A model generated the notes under the pieces. That model searched no databases, was not told where the DNA came from, and saw only the letters and a program-made list of their open reading frames with translations. A stretch of DNA of 64,000 nt from Mameliella sp. MMSF_3455 (GTDB taxonomy: Bacteria > Pseudomonadota > Alphaproteobacteria > Rhodobacterales > Rhodobacteraceae), in the NCBI RefSeq assembly GCF_030733205.1, contig NZ_JASHJL010000016.1:1-64000 (forward strand). The letters are read 5' to 3'. Below are positions 35,887 through 44,862 of this stretch, in pieces (within the stretch, counting starts at the first letter, position 1; each line of letters begins with the position of its first letter). Position numbers and translations under genes: made by a program.

Positions 35887-38127
35887 TCAGGAATTGTCGC
35901 GCAGGTATTCCATGACGGCCTGGCGCACCGATTGTTCGCCGCGCATCTTGGATTCCTCGATCACGTCGCGGACCTCTTTCAGCGAATACCGCATCAAGAG
36001 CGATTTTACCGGGCCGACCGAGGCGGGCCGCATCGAGAGCGACCGCAACCCGATGGCTGCCAGGACCAGCGCCTCGATCGGGCGTCCCGCGTCCTCGCCG
36101 CAGAAGCTCAGCGGCGTGCCGGTGCTTTCGCAGCGCGCGACGATGTTCTCGATGAAGCTGAGGAAAGAGATGTTCAGCGTGTCGTAGCGTCGGCGGACCA
36201 GCTCGTTTTCCCGGTCGGCGGCGAAGAAGAACTGTTTCAGGTCGTTGCCGCCGATCGACAGGAATTCCACCTCTTCGAAGAAGCGCCGCGAGGCATAGGC
36301 CAGGCTGGGCGTTTCCAGCATGGCGCCGACCTCGATGCGTTCGGGCACCGGATGGCCAAGACGGCGCTCGCGGGCCAGCACCTTGTCCACCTCGTCGCGG
36401 GCGCGGGCGTATTCCTCGTACTGGGCGATGAAGGGAAACATGATGGTCAGCGGGCGGCCATTGGCGGCGCGCACCAGCGCCTGCAACTGCATCCGCATCA
36501 CGCCGGGGCGGTCCAGAGCAACCCGGATCGCCCGCCAGCCGAGCGCCGGGTTGGGCTCGTCCAGCGATTTCATGTAGGGCAGCACCTTGTCCGAGCCGAT
36601 GTCGAGGGTGCGGAAGATCACGCGCTTGCCCTGGGCGGCATCCAGCACCTTGGCGTAGATGTCCACCAGCTCGGTGCGTTTCGGCATCTTGTTGCGGATC
36701 AGGAATTGCAGTTCTGTCCGGAACAGGCCCACGCCCTCGGCGCCGGAGCCGGCCAAAGACGGCAGGTCGGCCATCAGGCCGGCGTTCATGTGCAGTTCGA
36801 TCCGGGCGCCATCGGCGCTGGTGCATTTCGTGTCGCGGATCGACGAATACCGTTCCTGCGCCTTGGCCTGCATCGCCATCTTGTCGCGGAAGGCGCTGAC
36901 CACGGTTTCGTCCGGGCGCAGGTGCACGATGCCCTGGTCACCATCGACAAGGATCTGGTCGCCGTTCAGCGCCTCGTTGGTGATCCGGTCGGCGTGGATG
37001 ACCAGCGGAATCGCCAGCGCGCGGGCGACGATGGCGGCATGGCTGCCGACAGAGCCTTCTTCCAGCACCACGCCCTTGAGCTTGCGGTTGTATTCCAGCA
37101 GCTCGCCGGGGCCGATGTTGCGGGCGATCAGGATCGGGTTCTCGGGCAGTTCGGCGCCGGTCTGGTTGCCCTGGCCGGTGAGGATCCGCAAGAGTCGGTT
37201 CGACAGGTCGTCAAGATCGTGCAGCCGGTCGCGCAGGTAGGTGTCCGTCACCTGCGCCATGCGGGCGCGGGCGGTGGACTGCTCCTTTTCCACCGCTGCC
37301 TCGGCCGAGAGACCGCGGGCGATGTCCTCTTCCATGCGGCGCATCCAGCCCTTCGAATTGGCGAACATGCGGTAGGCTTCGAGCACCTGGGCGTGTTCGC
37401 CATCGCTGCCGGCGCCGGCCAGCATCTCGTCGACCGAGACCCGCAGCTGGTCGACCGCGTCGTGCAGGCGCCGGAGTTCGGTGTCGGGATCGTCGGCCAC
37501 CGGGTTGGTGACGACCACGCGCGGCTCGTGCAGCCAGGCATGGCCCATCGCGCTGCCTTCCTGACCGGTGCCGCCCCGGAACAACAGCGACTGCGTATGG
37601 CGGGCCTTGAGGGCCGCGCCTTCGCCGACGAAGGCGCCCAGTTCCGTCATCTCGGCCAGGACCATTGCCACGACCTCGAGCGCGTAGACCTCGTCCGCAG
37701 TGAACTCGCGCGCCTGCTTGGACTGGACGACCAGCACCCCCAGCTTGGAGCCGAGCCGCTGGATCGGCACGCCGAGGAAACTGGAATAGATCTCTTCCCC
37801 GGTTTCGGGCATGTAGCGGAACCCGCGTTCCGAGGGGGCGTCCGCGGCGTTGATCGTCTTGCCGGTGGAGGCGACGCGACCCACAAGGCCCTCGCCCAGC
37901 TTCATCCGGGTCTGGTGCACGGCCTCTGGCTTGAGGCCCTGGCTGGCGCAGAGTTCCAGCGTTTCGTTGTCACGGAACAGGTAGATCGAGCAGACCTCTG
38001 TCCCCATGCTGTCGGCGGTCAGATGGGTGATCTTGTCCAGGCGCGCCTGCCCGGCGGCATCCTCGGCCATCGTGTCGCGCAAGCGGCCAAGCAGCTTGCG
38101 GCTTTCCGATTCGGTATTTGTCGGCAT
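35887..38127 (-). CDS. ptsP: PEP-protein phosphotransferase of the nitrogen PTS (EI-Ntr)
   Basis: Transfers phosphate from PEP to NPr in the regulatory PTS-Ntr. From the ATG complementary to 38125-38127 (MPTNTESESRKLLGRLRDTM) it has 746 residues. An N-terminal GAF domain (about 20-160, TEVCSIYLFRDNETLELCAS) binds glutamine or 2-oxoglutarate in known homologues. The phosphohistidine is H363 in GSVGSHAAIVARALAIP. The C-terminal PEP-binding barrel has GVGLFRTELQFL, MFPFIAQYEEY, GAMLETPSLAY and SIGGNDLKQFFFAADR. It lies downstream of lysC on the same strand, a common alphaproteobacterial pair. Confidence 0.96.
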   Translation of the reverse strand: MPTNTESESRKLLGRLRDTMAEDAAGQARLDKITHLTADSMGTEVCSIYLFRDNETLELCASQGLKPEAVHQTRMKLGEGLVGRVASTGKTINAADAPSERGFRYMPETGEEIYSSFLGVPIQRLGSKLGVLVVQSKQAREFTADEVYALEVVAMVLAEMTELGAFVGEGAALKARHTQSLLFRGGTGQEGSAMGHAWLHEPRVVVTNPVADDPDTELRRLHDAVDQLRVSVDEMLAGAGSDGEHAQVLEAYRMFANSKGWMRRMEEDIARGLSAEAAVEKEQSTARARMAQVTDTYLRDRLHDLDDLSNRLLRILTGQGNQTGAELPENPILIARNIGPGELLEYNRKLKGVVLEEGSVGSHAAIVARALAIPLVIHADRITNEALNGDQILVDGDQGIVHLRPDETVVSAFRDKMAMQAKAQERYSSIRDTKCTSADGARIELHMNAGLMADLPSLAGSGAEGVGLFRTELQFLIRNKMPKRTELVDIYAKVLDAAQGKRVIFRTLDIGSDKVLPYMKSLDEPNPALGWRAIRVALDRPGVMRMQLQALVRAANGRPLTIMFPFIAQYEEYARARDEVDKVLARERRLGHPVPERIEVGAMLETPSLAYASRRFFEEVEFLSIGGNDLKQFFFAADRENELVRRRYDTLNISFLSFIENIVARCESTGTPLSFCGEDAGRPIEALVLAAIGLRSLSMRPASVGPVKSLLMRYSLKEVRDVIEESKMRGEQSVRQAVMEYLRDNS

Positions 38128-38300
38128 GGATGTCTTCCCGCGCCTCTCCGGTGGATGCGATCCGGAGCAATAGAGCATTGAGCGCCCCATTGGAAACCGC
38201 TTTTCGCGGACGGGGCGAGAATATACCCGCTATGCGTGTGATATGCACTGCCGGATCGGTCGGAAATCAACCGTCCGGCCTGGGTGTGACGGCGCCGGCG

Positions 38301-39539
38301 TCAGCCGGCCTTGTCCAGTTCAAAGGCATCGTGCAGTGCCTGCACGGCCAGTTCCATGTACTTGCGTTCGATCAGGACGGAAATCTTGATCTCGGAGGTG
38401 GTGATGACCTGGATGTTGATGCCTTCGTCGGCCAGCACGCGGAAGAACTTGGCCGCGACACCGGCGGCCGAGCGCATGCCGATACCCACGACCGAGACCT
38501 TGGCCACGTTGGTATCGGCGACGATGCCGTGGAAATTGATGTCACCCTTGGCCTTGGCCTCTTCCATCGCCTTCTCGGCGCGCGCCACCTGGTTGGTGGG
38601 GCAGGAGAAGGTCATGTCGGTGCGACCCTCGTCCGAGATGTTCTGCACGATCATGTCCACGTTCACCCCGGCCTCGGCCAGGGGGGTGAAGATCGCGGCG
38701 GCGATGCCGGGCCGGTCGGCGACCGAGACCAGGGTCATCTTGGCTTCGTCGCGGGAGTGGGCCACACCGGCCACGATATTGCTTTCCATGATCTCTTCCT
38801 CGTCGCAGACCAGCGTTCCCGCCGCGTCGTCCATTTCCTCGAAGCTCGACAGCACCCGCAGCGGCACCTTGTAGCGCATTGCCAGCTCGACAGAGCGGGT
38901 CTGCAGCACCTTGGCGCCCAGGCTGGCCATTTCCAGCATCTCCTCGAAGGCGATCCGGTCCAGCTTGCGCGCCTTTTCGCAGATCCGCGGGTCGGTCGTA
39001 TAGACCCCGTCGACGTCGGTGTAGATGTCGCAGCGTACCGCGCCGAACGCGGCGGCAAAGGCCACGGCGGTGGTGTCCGAACCGCCCCGGCCCAGCGTGG
39101 TGATGCGGCCCTCCGGGCTGATCCCCTGGAACCCGGCCACGACGGCGACCTTCATGCCCTCGGCGAACTTCGCGGTGATGTTCTCCGGCGGGATTTCCTC
39201 GATCCGGGCCGAGGCATGGGCCGAGGTGGTTTTCACCGGCACCTGCCAGCCCTGCCAACTGCGGGCGGGGATGTCCATTTCCTGCAGCGTCAGCGCCATC
39301 AATCCGGCGGTGACATTCTCGCCCGAGGAGACCACCGCATCGTATTCGCGCGCGTCGAACAGCGGCGAGGTGTCCTCGACCAGGCCCACCAGCTTGTTGG
39401 TTTCGCCGGACATGGCCGAGACGATGACGATCACGTCATGGCCCTTGGCGACCTCGACGCCGACGCGCTTGGCGGCGCGGCGGATGCGGTCCAGCGTGGC
39501 GACGGAAGTGCCGCCGAATTTCATCACGAGCACGGACAT
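38301..39539 (-). CDS. lysC: Aspartate kinase
   Basis: First step of the Lys/Thr/Met pathway. The 412-residue protein has the kinase domain (MSVLVMKFGGTSVATLDRI, GRGGSDTTAVAFAAA, YTDVDGVYTTDPR) and two ACT domains for feedback regulation (SVADRPGIAAAIFTPLAEAGVNVDMIVQN and VVGIGMRSAAGVAAKFFRVLADEGINIQVI). Length fits the single-subunit class without an internal beta start being obvious. It lies upstream of ptsP with a 173-base gap that may hold a separate promoter. Confidence 0.97.
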   Translation of the reverse strand: MSVLVMKFGGTSVATLDRIRRAAKRVGVEVAKGHDVIVIVSAMSGETNKLVGLVEDTSPLFDAREYDAVVSSGENVTAGLMALTLQEMDIPARSWQGWQVPVKTTSAHASARIEEIPPENITAKFAEGMKVAVVAGFQGISPEGRITTLGRGGSDTTAVAFAAAFGAVRCDIYTDVDGVYTTDPRICEKARKLDRIAFEEMLEMASLGAKVLQTRSVELAMRYKVPLRVLSSFEEMDDAAGTLVCDEEEIMESNIVAGVAHSRDEAKMTLVSVADRPGIAAAIFTPLAEAGVNVDMIVQNISDEGRTDMTFSCPTNQVARAEKAMEEAKAKGDINFHGIVADTNVAKVSVVGIGMRSAAGVAAKFFRVLADEGINIQVITTSEIKISVLIERKYMELAVQALHDAFELDKAG

Positions 39540-39639
39540 GGAGGTCCCCCTTCAGATCGCAGGGCGTTTACGCCGCGTTTCCGTCGCGCGCAAGGGCGCT
39601 TTGGCCGCAGGTCGGCCGTTGTGGCGATGTCACCGCGGC

Positions 39640-40119
39640 TCAGCGGTCGCGCGGCGTTCGGTGGTCCACCGGGGCCATTCTGCCAGACGCGACCAGCGCC
39701 TCGGGCGAGGCGGTGTCCTCGGTCGTCTGGGCGCTGAGTGCCAGCCAGCCCTGCGCCTGCCGCTGCAGCACGAAACTGGTGATCCACAGCCGGTCCGGAC
39801 GAGGGCCGCCATCCGGTGCGGGCTGGCCGGACAGAGTGAACCTGCAACGTACGAGCGCGCTGTCGTCCGACAGCGTGGTGGTCGCGGTCCGGCTGGGCGT
39901 CAGGACCGTTCTGGCGAAGGCGGTCCTGAAAATGCGGTCGTACGGTTTGGCGATCGCGGCACGTCCGTGCCAGCACAGGCCGGTGACCGTGACGAAAACC
40001 GCGTCTTCGGTGAACAGCGCGGCCAGCGTCTGTCCGCTGCGGCTGTGCCAGGCGGCGGCGAAGGCCGCCGGAAAGCGCGCGGGTTCTAGGACGGGGTCAA
40101 TAGGGATGTGCGCGGCCAT
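39640..40119 (-). CDS. SnoaL/NTF2-like protein (SgcJ/EcaC type)
   Basis: A 159-residue protein of the small cone-fold NTF2-like superfamily. Supporting stretches are RFPAAFAAAWHSRSGQTLAALFTEDAVFVTVTGLCWHGRAAIAKPYDRIF and LVRCRFTLSGQPAPDGGPRPDRLWITSFVLQRQAQGWLALSAQ, the usual helix, sheet and C-terminal strands of SgcJ/EcaC-type proteins. No catalytic role can be assigned. The first 23 bases overlap the end of the upstream SDR gene, so the two are probably co-translated. Confidence 0.75.
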   Translation of the reverse strand: MAAHIPIDPVLEPARFPAAFAAAWHSRSGQTLAALFTEDAVFVTVTGLCWHGRAAIAKPYDRIFRTAFARTVLTPSRTATTTLSDDSALVRCRFTLSGQPAPDGGPRPDRLWITSFVLQRQAQGWLALSAQTTEDTASPEALVASGRMAPVDHRTPRDR

Positions 40120-40741
40120 CCCAGGTCTCGAAACAGCCGGTGTGGTCGATGTCCAAGGCGTCGATGCGGTCCACCAGTCCGCGGGCGGCTTCGGCGGGGG
40201 TGATTTCCGCCGCCCCGCCGCCCATGTCGGTCTGCACCCAGCCGGGGTGGTAGATGCCGACGGCGATGCCCAGCGGTTTCAGGTCCGCGGCCAGGTTGCG
40301 GCCAAGGTTCAGCGCCGCCGCCTTCGACGCGCGGTAGATATAGCTGCCGCCGGGCGCGCGGGTGTGCGAGGCCATCTGAGACGAGATGATCGCGATGCGC
40401 GGCATGTCCGACAGTTGCAGGTTGGGCAGGAGCGACTGCACGCTGAGGAAGACGCCGGTGACGTTCACGGCGAAACTCTCGGCCCACATTTCCGGCGGGT
40501 AGCCGTCGGCGAGGCTCTGTCCCTTGTCCAGGTAGACGCCGGCGTTGCAGATCAGCGTGTCGATGGTCCGGCCTTCCAGCCTTGTGGAGAGGGCGCGGTG
40601 CGAGGCCGGGTCCGTGACTTCCAGCGGCAGGTATTCCGGGTGGTCGCGCGCGGTGCCAAGCACCTTGTCGCCGCGCGCGGTCAGGGCGCTGTCCAGCGCC
40701 GCGCCGACGCCGCGGTTGGCGCCGGTGATGAGGATCTGCAT
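40097..40741 (-). CDS. Short-chain dehydrogenase/reductase
   Basis: A 214-residue NAD(P)-dependent SDR. The cofactor motif is MQILITGANRGVGAALDSAL (TGxxxGxG), NAG appears in LICNAGVYLD, and the catalytic set is Ser in IAIISSQMAS with YRASK. It is the C-factor-like short SDR group. The reaction is unknown. Its stop overlaps the start of the NTF2-like gene by 23 bases. Confidence 0.92.
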   Translation of the reverse strand: MQILITGANRGVGAALDSALTARGDKVLGTARDHPEYLPLEVTDPASHRALSTRLEGRTIDTLICNAGVYLDKGQSLADGYPPEMWAESFAVNVTGVFLSVQSLLPNLQLSDMPRIAIISSQMASHTRAPGGSYIYRASKAAALNLGRNLAADLKPLGIAVGIYHPGWVQTDMGGGAAEITPAEAARGLVDRIDALDIDHTGCFETWDGRAHPY

Positions 40742-40802
40742 GGGCGGGCTCCCTGATGTCTGCCCGTTTTGCCTAGCGCAATGGCGCGGGCCGGAACAGG
40801 GG

Positions 40803-41234
40803 TCAGTTGCTCTTGCGCGTGGGGGTAAAGGGCAGGGGCGCGACCTTGATCCCGTCCTCGATCAGCGCCTTGGCCTCATGGCCCTTGGCCTCGCCCCAGA
40901 TCGGGCGTTCCGGAGCGTCACCGGCATGCATGGCCCGGGCCTCTTGTGCGAACCGCGTGCCCACATAGTCCGAGTTCGCCTCGACATGGGCCTTGAGCGC
41001 GGCCAAGGCCTGTTCGGCGGGGGTCGCGGGTTTGGACAGCGGTTGTTCCGGGGCGGTTTCGGGCGTGTCTCCAAGTCCGACGCGGGGCGCCATCAGCGCC
41101 TTTTCCACCTTTTCCGTTCCGCAGACGGCACAGGCGACGTGGCCCGCGGCTTGCAGCTTGTCAAAGGCGGATGCGGATTGGAACCAGCTGTCGAACTGGT
41201 GTCCGTCGGCACATTTGAGACTGTACTGGATCAT
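40803..41234 (-). CDS. DUF1178 family protein (zinc-ribbon-like)
   Basis: A 143-residue protein of the conserved DUF1178 family. The ATG complementary to 41232-41234 gives MIQYSLKCADGHQFDSWFQSA, the family's usual opening. Two cysteine pairs could bind zinc: C in LKCADGH and CAVCG in HVACAVCGTEKVEKALMAP. The C-terminal half is EANSDYVGTRFAQEARAMHAGDAPERPIWGEA, also conserved. Function is unknown. It lies downstream of waaA on the same strand. Confidence 0.88.
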   Translation of the reverse strand: MIQYSLKCADGHQFDSWFQSASAFDKLQAAGHVACAVCGTEKVEKALMAPRVGLGDTPETAPEQPLSKPATPAEQALAALKAHVEANSDYVGTRFAQEARAMHAGDAPERPIWGEAKGHEAKALIEDGIKVAPLPFTPTRKSN

Positions 41235-41286
41235 CTCCCGGCTCCGGATGGCAATCATATGAAAGATAAGGATAACGCGCGGCGGA

Positions 41287-42537
41287 TCAAGTTCGCTCTG
41301 GCGGCGGCAGCTGGGCAAGGATGCTGTCCGCCAGCGCGTCGAGGCTGCTGTCCTGGCGCAGGGCGGCACGGGCCGCCTGGCCGGATTTCTTTTGTTCGGC
41401 AGGGTCTTGCAGGGCGGTCAGCGCATGGGCAAGCGTTTCTGCATCGGTGATTTCCGGTGCGATGTCCCGCAGCCGCGAAAAGGCGGCGGTAAAATTACGC
41501 GTATCCGGTCCGTGGATCAGCGCGGCGCCAAATGCGGCGGGCTCATAGGGGGTGTGTCCGCCCCGGTCGCTGAGCGTTCCACCGATGAAGACCCGGCCCG
41601 CGCGGGCATACCAGAGCGGCATCTCTCCCAGCGTGTCGGCCAGGTAGACCTGCGCCGTCGCGGGGTCTTGGCTGCGGCTGCGGCGGGCGACGGTCAGGCC
41701 CAGTGCGCGGGCCTCTTCGGCGATTTCATCCGCCCGGCGGGGATGACGTGGGGCGAGGATGAGTTTCAGCCCCGGTGTGTCGCGCAGGCAGGTCTTGTGG
41801 GCGGTGAGCGCGACGCGCTCGTCGCCTTCGTGGGTAGAGGCGGCAAGCCAGGTCAGGTGACGGGGCAAGGCGGCGTCCAGCCCTGGATCGGCCACCGGGG
41901 CGGGGGGCGTGTAGAATGCCTTGAGGTCGACGACCGGCCCCCGGGCGCTGGCGGGCAGGCCGAGATCGGCCAGCCGCTCTGCGCTTGCGCCATCCTGCGC
42001 CGAGGCGAACGCGACGCGATTCAGTGTCCGACCGGCCAGTTTCGGCAGCCGTGCCCAGTTGCGCGCGGTGCCCGCGCTCATCCGGGCGCCCAATAGCAGG
42101 ACCGGGCCGGGGCAGCTGAGGAACCGGTTTGGCCAGAGCTCGGCTTCGAGCGCGACATGGGCGCGAACCTGCCAGCCCTGCATGATCCGGCGCGTCGGGC
42201 CGCGCAGGTCCAGCGGCGCGAGCCGGGCGGTGACACGCGGCAAGCCCCAGCGTTTGGCCAGCGCCACGCCGGTGTCCGTGTTGGCGGTGATCAGCCAGTG
42301 CAGGTCCGGGCGGGCGGCGATCAGGCGTTCGAGAAGCGGACGGACAGAGGCAAGCTCTCCGTTCGAGGCGCCGTGCAACCAGACATGCGGGCCGGGAGTG
42401 GGCGTGCCGGGCGACAGCCGGGACCGGGCCGCGGAGAGCCCACCCCGACGCAGGGCAGTCGCCAGGGTGCCGGTGGCAAAGAGGCTGAGGAGCAAGCGAT
42501 AGAGAAACACAGGTGATCCGGTCATTGCGCGGGCCAA
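41287..42537 (-). CDS. waaA: 3-deoxy-D-manno-octulosonic acid transferase (Kdo transferase)
   Basis: Adds Kdo to lipid A precursor in LPS synthesis, at the inner face of the cytoplasmic membrane. The 416-residue protein has an N-terminal hydrophobic anchor (VFLYRLLLSLFATGTLATAL) and the family motif WLHGASNGELASVRPLL with the catalytic Glu. The C-terminal GT-B domain shows AASTHEGDERVALTAH, LILAPRHPRRADEI, ADTLGEMPLWYARAGRVFIGGTLSDRGGHTPYEPAAFG. It is the last host gene before the integrated element; the start region faces the element. Confidence 0.92.
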   Translation of the reverse strand: MARAMTGSPVFLYRLLLSLFATGTLATALRRGGLSAARSRLSPGTPTPGPHVWLHGASNGELASVRPLLERLIAARPDLHWLITANTDTGVALAKRWGLPRVTARLAPLDLRGPTRRIMQGWQVRAHVALEAELWPNRFLSCPGPVLLLGARMSAGTARNWARLPKLAGRTLNRVAFASAQDGASAERLADLGLPASARGPVVDLKAFYTPPAPVADPGLDAALPRHLTWLAASTHEGDERVALTAHKTCLRDTPGLKLILAPRHPRRADEIAEEARALGLTVARRSRSQDPATAQVYLADTLGEMPLWYARAGRVFIGGTLSDRGGHTPYEPAAFGAALIHGPDTRNFTAAFSRLRDIAPEITDAETLAHALTALQDPAEQKKSGQAARAALRQDSSLDALADSILAQLPPPERT

Positions 42538-43162
42538 CTGCCCGGACCTGCGGATAGGCCCTGCGACGGGGCCTTGGCAAGAGTGGACGAGATCGGCCCC
42601 ATATGGCTAGCGGATCCCGGTTTGCACGACGAGAATGCGGAAACTTGCCGGTGCGAGTTTTCAGTGGGTTAGCGGAGGAAACTTTCTGGGGGAACGCCTG
42701 CCTTGGTGCGGTGTGCGTTTACAAAATGCAATATTCATTCTTCAGAAGTAGGGCGTTATGGCTACGTTTCTTGTCGTTTCAGGACTTTTTCGACGGCGTC
42801 TCCAGCCCGAGTTGGGGTTTGGTGGCGGCGCTCCGCGGCTCTGCTGTACGATCTTGGCGGCGACATTGGGGGTGATTTCCGATCATGTATTTGAATCAAC
42901 GGGTTGTCCCCTTTGGTTCCTGTGAACCGATTCCTGCCAAGAAACTGCAAGAGATGGTCGGAACATCGGGAAAACCGATCAGATGTCGCTTGGTCAGGTT
43001 TTCAATTCAAAAACAGATGTTTGCGCAGTGCTTCTCACAAGTTTCGTTTGGCGTGAGTGCCGCCACGAAATTTCGCCGGGCCCTTGCTCTCATCCAACTG
43101 GTGACTTGATCGCCGCAGCCAAAGGCCATCCACCGGTCGGCGAAATGTCGAACATGGGGGAA
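42538..43162. other. Gene-free, A+T-richer stretch between waaA and attL
   Basis: 625 bases without a supportable gene. The part from about 42640 to 43090 is visibly richer in A+T than the flanking genes. Short open frames exist, such as one at 42885-43109 (MYLNQRVVPFGSCEPIPAKK), but have no good start site and no recognised product. It must hold the waaA promoter. Because it directly abuts the integration site it may include the scar of an older element at the same tRNA. Confidence 0.45.
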
Positions 43163-43208
43163 TGGTGCTGCTGGAGAGAATTGAACTCTCGACCTCTCCC
43201 TTACCAAG
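43163..43208. repeat. attL: 46-bp copy of the tRNA-Thr 3' part
   Basis: This 46-bp block is identical to 53321-53366, in the same orientation. It runs from the CCA end to the anticodon loop of tRNA-Thr on the minus strand; identity stops at the next base on each side. It is only the 3' portion of a tRNA, with no D arm, so it is an attachment-site remnant and not a functional tRNA. Confidence 0.95.
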
Positions 43209-43290
43209 ACAGGGGTGGGCAGCTTAGAAGCCTGTTTTTAGGGCATTCCAGTCTTTGCGTGATCGCCGTTGTTTCCGTCATGTTCCGCAG

Positions 43291-43313
43291 TTTCTGTGCG
43301 GTATCTGTGCGGG
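43291..43313 (+). repeat. Left arm-type repeat, TTTCTGTGCGG
   Basis: TTTCTGTGCGGTATCTGTGC followed by GGG. It contains two TCTGTGCGG units, and the right end of the element has the same double motif at 53271-53292 in the same orientation. Positions just inside both att cores fit arm-type binding sites for the integrase. Confidence 0.55.
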
Positions 43314-43322
43314 AGTGCGCCC

Positions 43323-43715
43323 ATGTCTAGCTTTGGCAAACTGGCAAAACCCGCGCACAAGCGCATGTCGAAGATGCTGGGCTACACGCTCACTCTTGGC
43401 ACCACTGACGCCTGGTCCGGTTTCAGCGACGTTGCCGCCGCCCGGCTTTCGACCGAGGAACGCGCCGCGCTGGCCTTTGCAGCCCTGCGATCCCTGCACC
43501 CGGATCACGCCGAACTGACGGCCCGCGCCGCGATCCGCGTGGCAGGCGCGCCGGTTCCCGCCTTCCTGGGCCAGATGGATGAGGCCCGGTCCTGGGCGGC
43601 ACTCGCCAGCCGGGCAGAGCTGAAATCCTACGCGGCGGCAGCCTTCGACGCGATGAGCGCCGCCGATCAAGCAGCCTTCTTCCGACACATCAGCGAAGTG
43701 GAGATTGCGGCATGA
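43323..43715 (+). CDS. Element protein of unknown function (first gene of the head module)
   Basis: A 130-residue protein starting at the ATG at 43323 behind CGGGAG. It is Ala-rich and helical: MSSFGKLAKPAHKRMSKMLG, then LSTEERAALAFAALRSLHPDHAELTARAAIRVAG and MDEARSWAALASRAELKSYAAAAFDAMSAADQAAFFRHISEVE. I do not recognise a family. It overlaps the connector gene by four bases, so it belongs to the head module and may be a small structural or scaffolding-type protein. That role is inferred from position only. Confidence 0.8.
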   Translation: MSSFGKLAKPAHKRMSKMLGYTLTLGTTDAWSGFSDVAAARLSTEERAALAFAALRSLHPDHAELTARAAIRVAGAPVPAFLGQMDEARSWAALASRAELKSYAAAAFDAMSAADQAAFFRHISEVEIAA

Positions 43716-44260
43716 AACTAATTGCCACGCGCACCCCCGTCAGCGCATCCGACCCTTTCGACCTGGACGCCGTCAAAGATCACTTGCGAGTGGACTTCAC
43801 AGACGATGACAGCGGCATCGGCAACATGGCCCGTACCTCCGGGCAGGAGGTCGAGCAAGTCGCACAGATCGGGCTTCTGACCCAGACAATCCGGGTTGTG
43901 ATCCTTGACCCGGGCACAGACAGAATCCTGCGCCTGCCCATCGGCCCTGTTGCCGACGACGCGGAGGTGACCGTGTCCATAGACGGCGCATCCTTCACCG
44001 ACTTCACCCTGATCGGCGGTATCCGTGCGCTGATCCGATTTGGCGACACGTTCGACAACCTCACGCCGGAACAGATCGCGATTGAATACCCGGCAGGGTT
44101 TGGAGACAGCGCGACGGACATTCCGGCTGACCTCGCCCAGGCGATCATGGATCAGACCGCGCTGCACTATGACGGGCGGTCCCCGATGGACGCGAAGAGC
44201 CTCACCACGTCGCCGCATATGGCGCGGATCGCGGCCAGGTATCGCGGGGTGCAGGCATGA
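43712..44260 (+). CDS. Phage head-tail connector (phiE125 gp8 / HK97 gp6-like)
   Basis: A 182-residue protein of the gp6/gp8 connector group, forming the ring under the portal. The N-terminal helical part (MKLIATRTPVSASDPFDLDAVKDHLRVDFTDDDSGIGNMARTSGQEVEQ) is typical, followed by the strand-rich middle (VTVSIDGASFTDFTLIGGIRALIRFGDTF) and the C-terminal helix IPADLAQAIMDQTALHYDGR. Overlaps of four bases with both neighbours indicate one transcript. In ordinary HK97-like phages this gene follows the capsid gene; here it precedes the terminase. Confidence 0.88.
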   Translation: MKLIATRTPVSASDPFDLDAVKDHLRVDFTDDDSGIGNMARTSGQEVEQVAQIGLLTQTIRVVILDPGTDRILRLPIGPVADDAEVTVSIDGASFTDFTLIGGIRALIRFGDTFDNLTPEQIAIEYPAGFGDSATDIPADLAQAIMDQTALHYDGRSPMDAKSLTTSPHMARIAARYRGVQA

Positions 44261-44481
44261 CCGCGCGCGAGCTTGACGAAATCCTTGTGCATCGCTGGCC
44301 GCTGGTCATGCGCGCCGTGATGGCGGGTAGCGACGAATGGCTACAGGGCTTTGTGCGATCCATCGCCAAGCATGGCAAGCGCGCCTCCTGGCGCCCCTCA
44401 GCCAAGCAAGAGCAGGTCATGCGGCGGCTGCTGTCCGAACTGGGTGCAGCACCGGGCGACGTGGAGGTGATCGAGAGGTGA
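44257..44481 (+). CDS. Small element protein of unknown function
   Basis: A 74-residue basic, helical protein: MTARELDEILVHRWPLVMRAVMAGSDEWLQGFVRSIAKHGKRASWRPSAKQEQVMRRLLSEL. It overlaps the connector by four bases (ATGA). The WxPSxKQxxVMxxLLxEL segment looks like a conserved motif that I cannot place. Because it lies just before the terminase large subunit it could be a very small or divergent terminase small subunit, but no winged or helix-turn-helix fold is obvious. Confidence 0.7.
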   Translation: MTARELDEILVHRWPLVMRAVMAGSDEWLQGFVRSIAKHGKRASWRPSAKQEQVMRRLLSELGAAPGDVEVIER

Positions 44482-44862
44482 GAAAGCGGCGACCCTGCGC
44501 GCCACCCCAGACGCAGGGCCGATGTGGTGGAACGGGTTAGCAACGGTGGCTCCACATTGGACAGCCTACCACGGGCGGGATCACAGGCAAAGGGCAGTCC
44601 GAGAGGTTGAGGCCCGATCCCCGGCACCGCGCTCATGGTGTCGCAAGCAGCAACCGACCGACCGGCAGGAGCGCATGACCGGACGGGCCTTCAAGCGGCA
44701 CACCCGGCTCGGTTGGCAGGGCAAGACCGCAAGGGGCGTAGGGACTGCCGCAGCCGCGCGCTGTGGGCAGTCGTCCTATGCCTTCTGCACGGCTCCCCTC
44801 TCCATTGGCAGAGAGGGCAAGAGCAACGGTTGAACAGAGAGATACGCGCGAGAGCAGGAACG
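44482..44862. other. 381-base gap inside the head module, before the terminase gene
   Basis: In an otherwise overlapping gene set this stretch has no convincing gene. An open frame runs in front of the terminase start but has no ribosome site and a composition unlike coding DNA (PLHWQRGQEQRLNREIRARA). Another frame contains MTGRAFKRHTRLGWQGKTARG, unsupported. Possible contents are a packaging (cos) site, a promoter or a decayed small-terminase gene. Confidence 0.5.

Noticed and set aside
43163-43208. A second tRNA-Thr gene at the left end of the element
   Set aside because: Only the 3' 46 bases are present; the D arm and 5' acceptor strand are missing, so it is an att remnant.
44635-44862. 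An N-terminal extension of the terminase large subunit
   Set aside because: The extension has no ribosome-binding site and does not look like protein; the ATG at 44863 follows AGGA and gives a normal TerL start.
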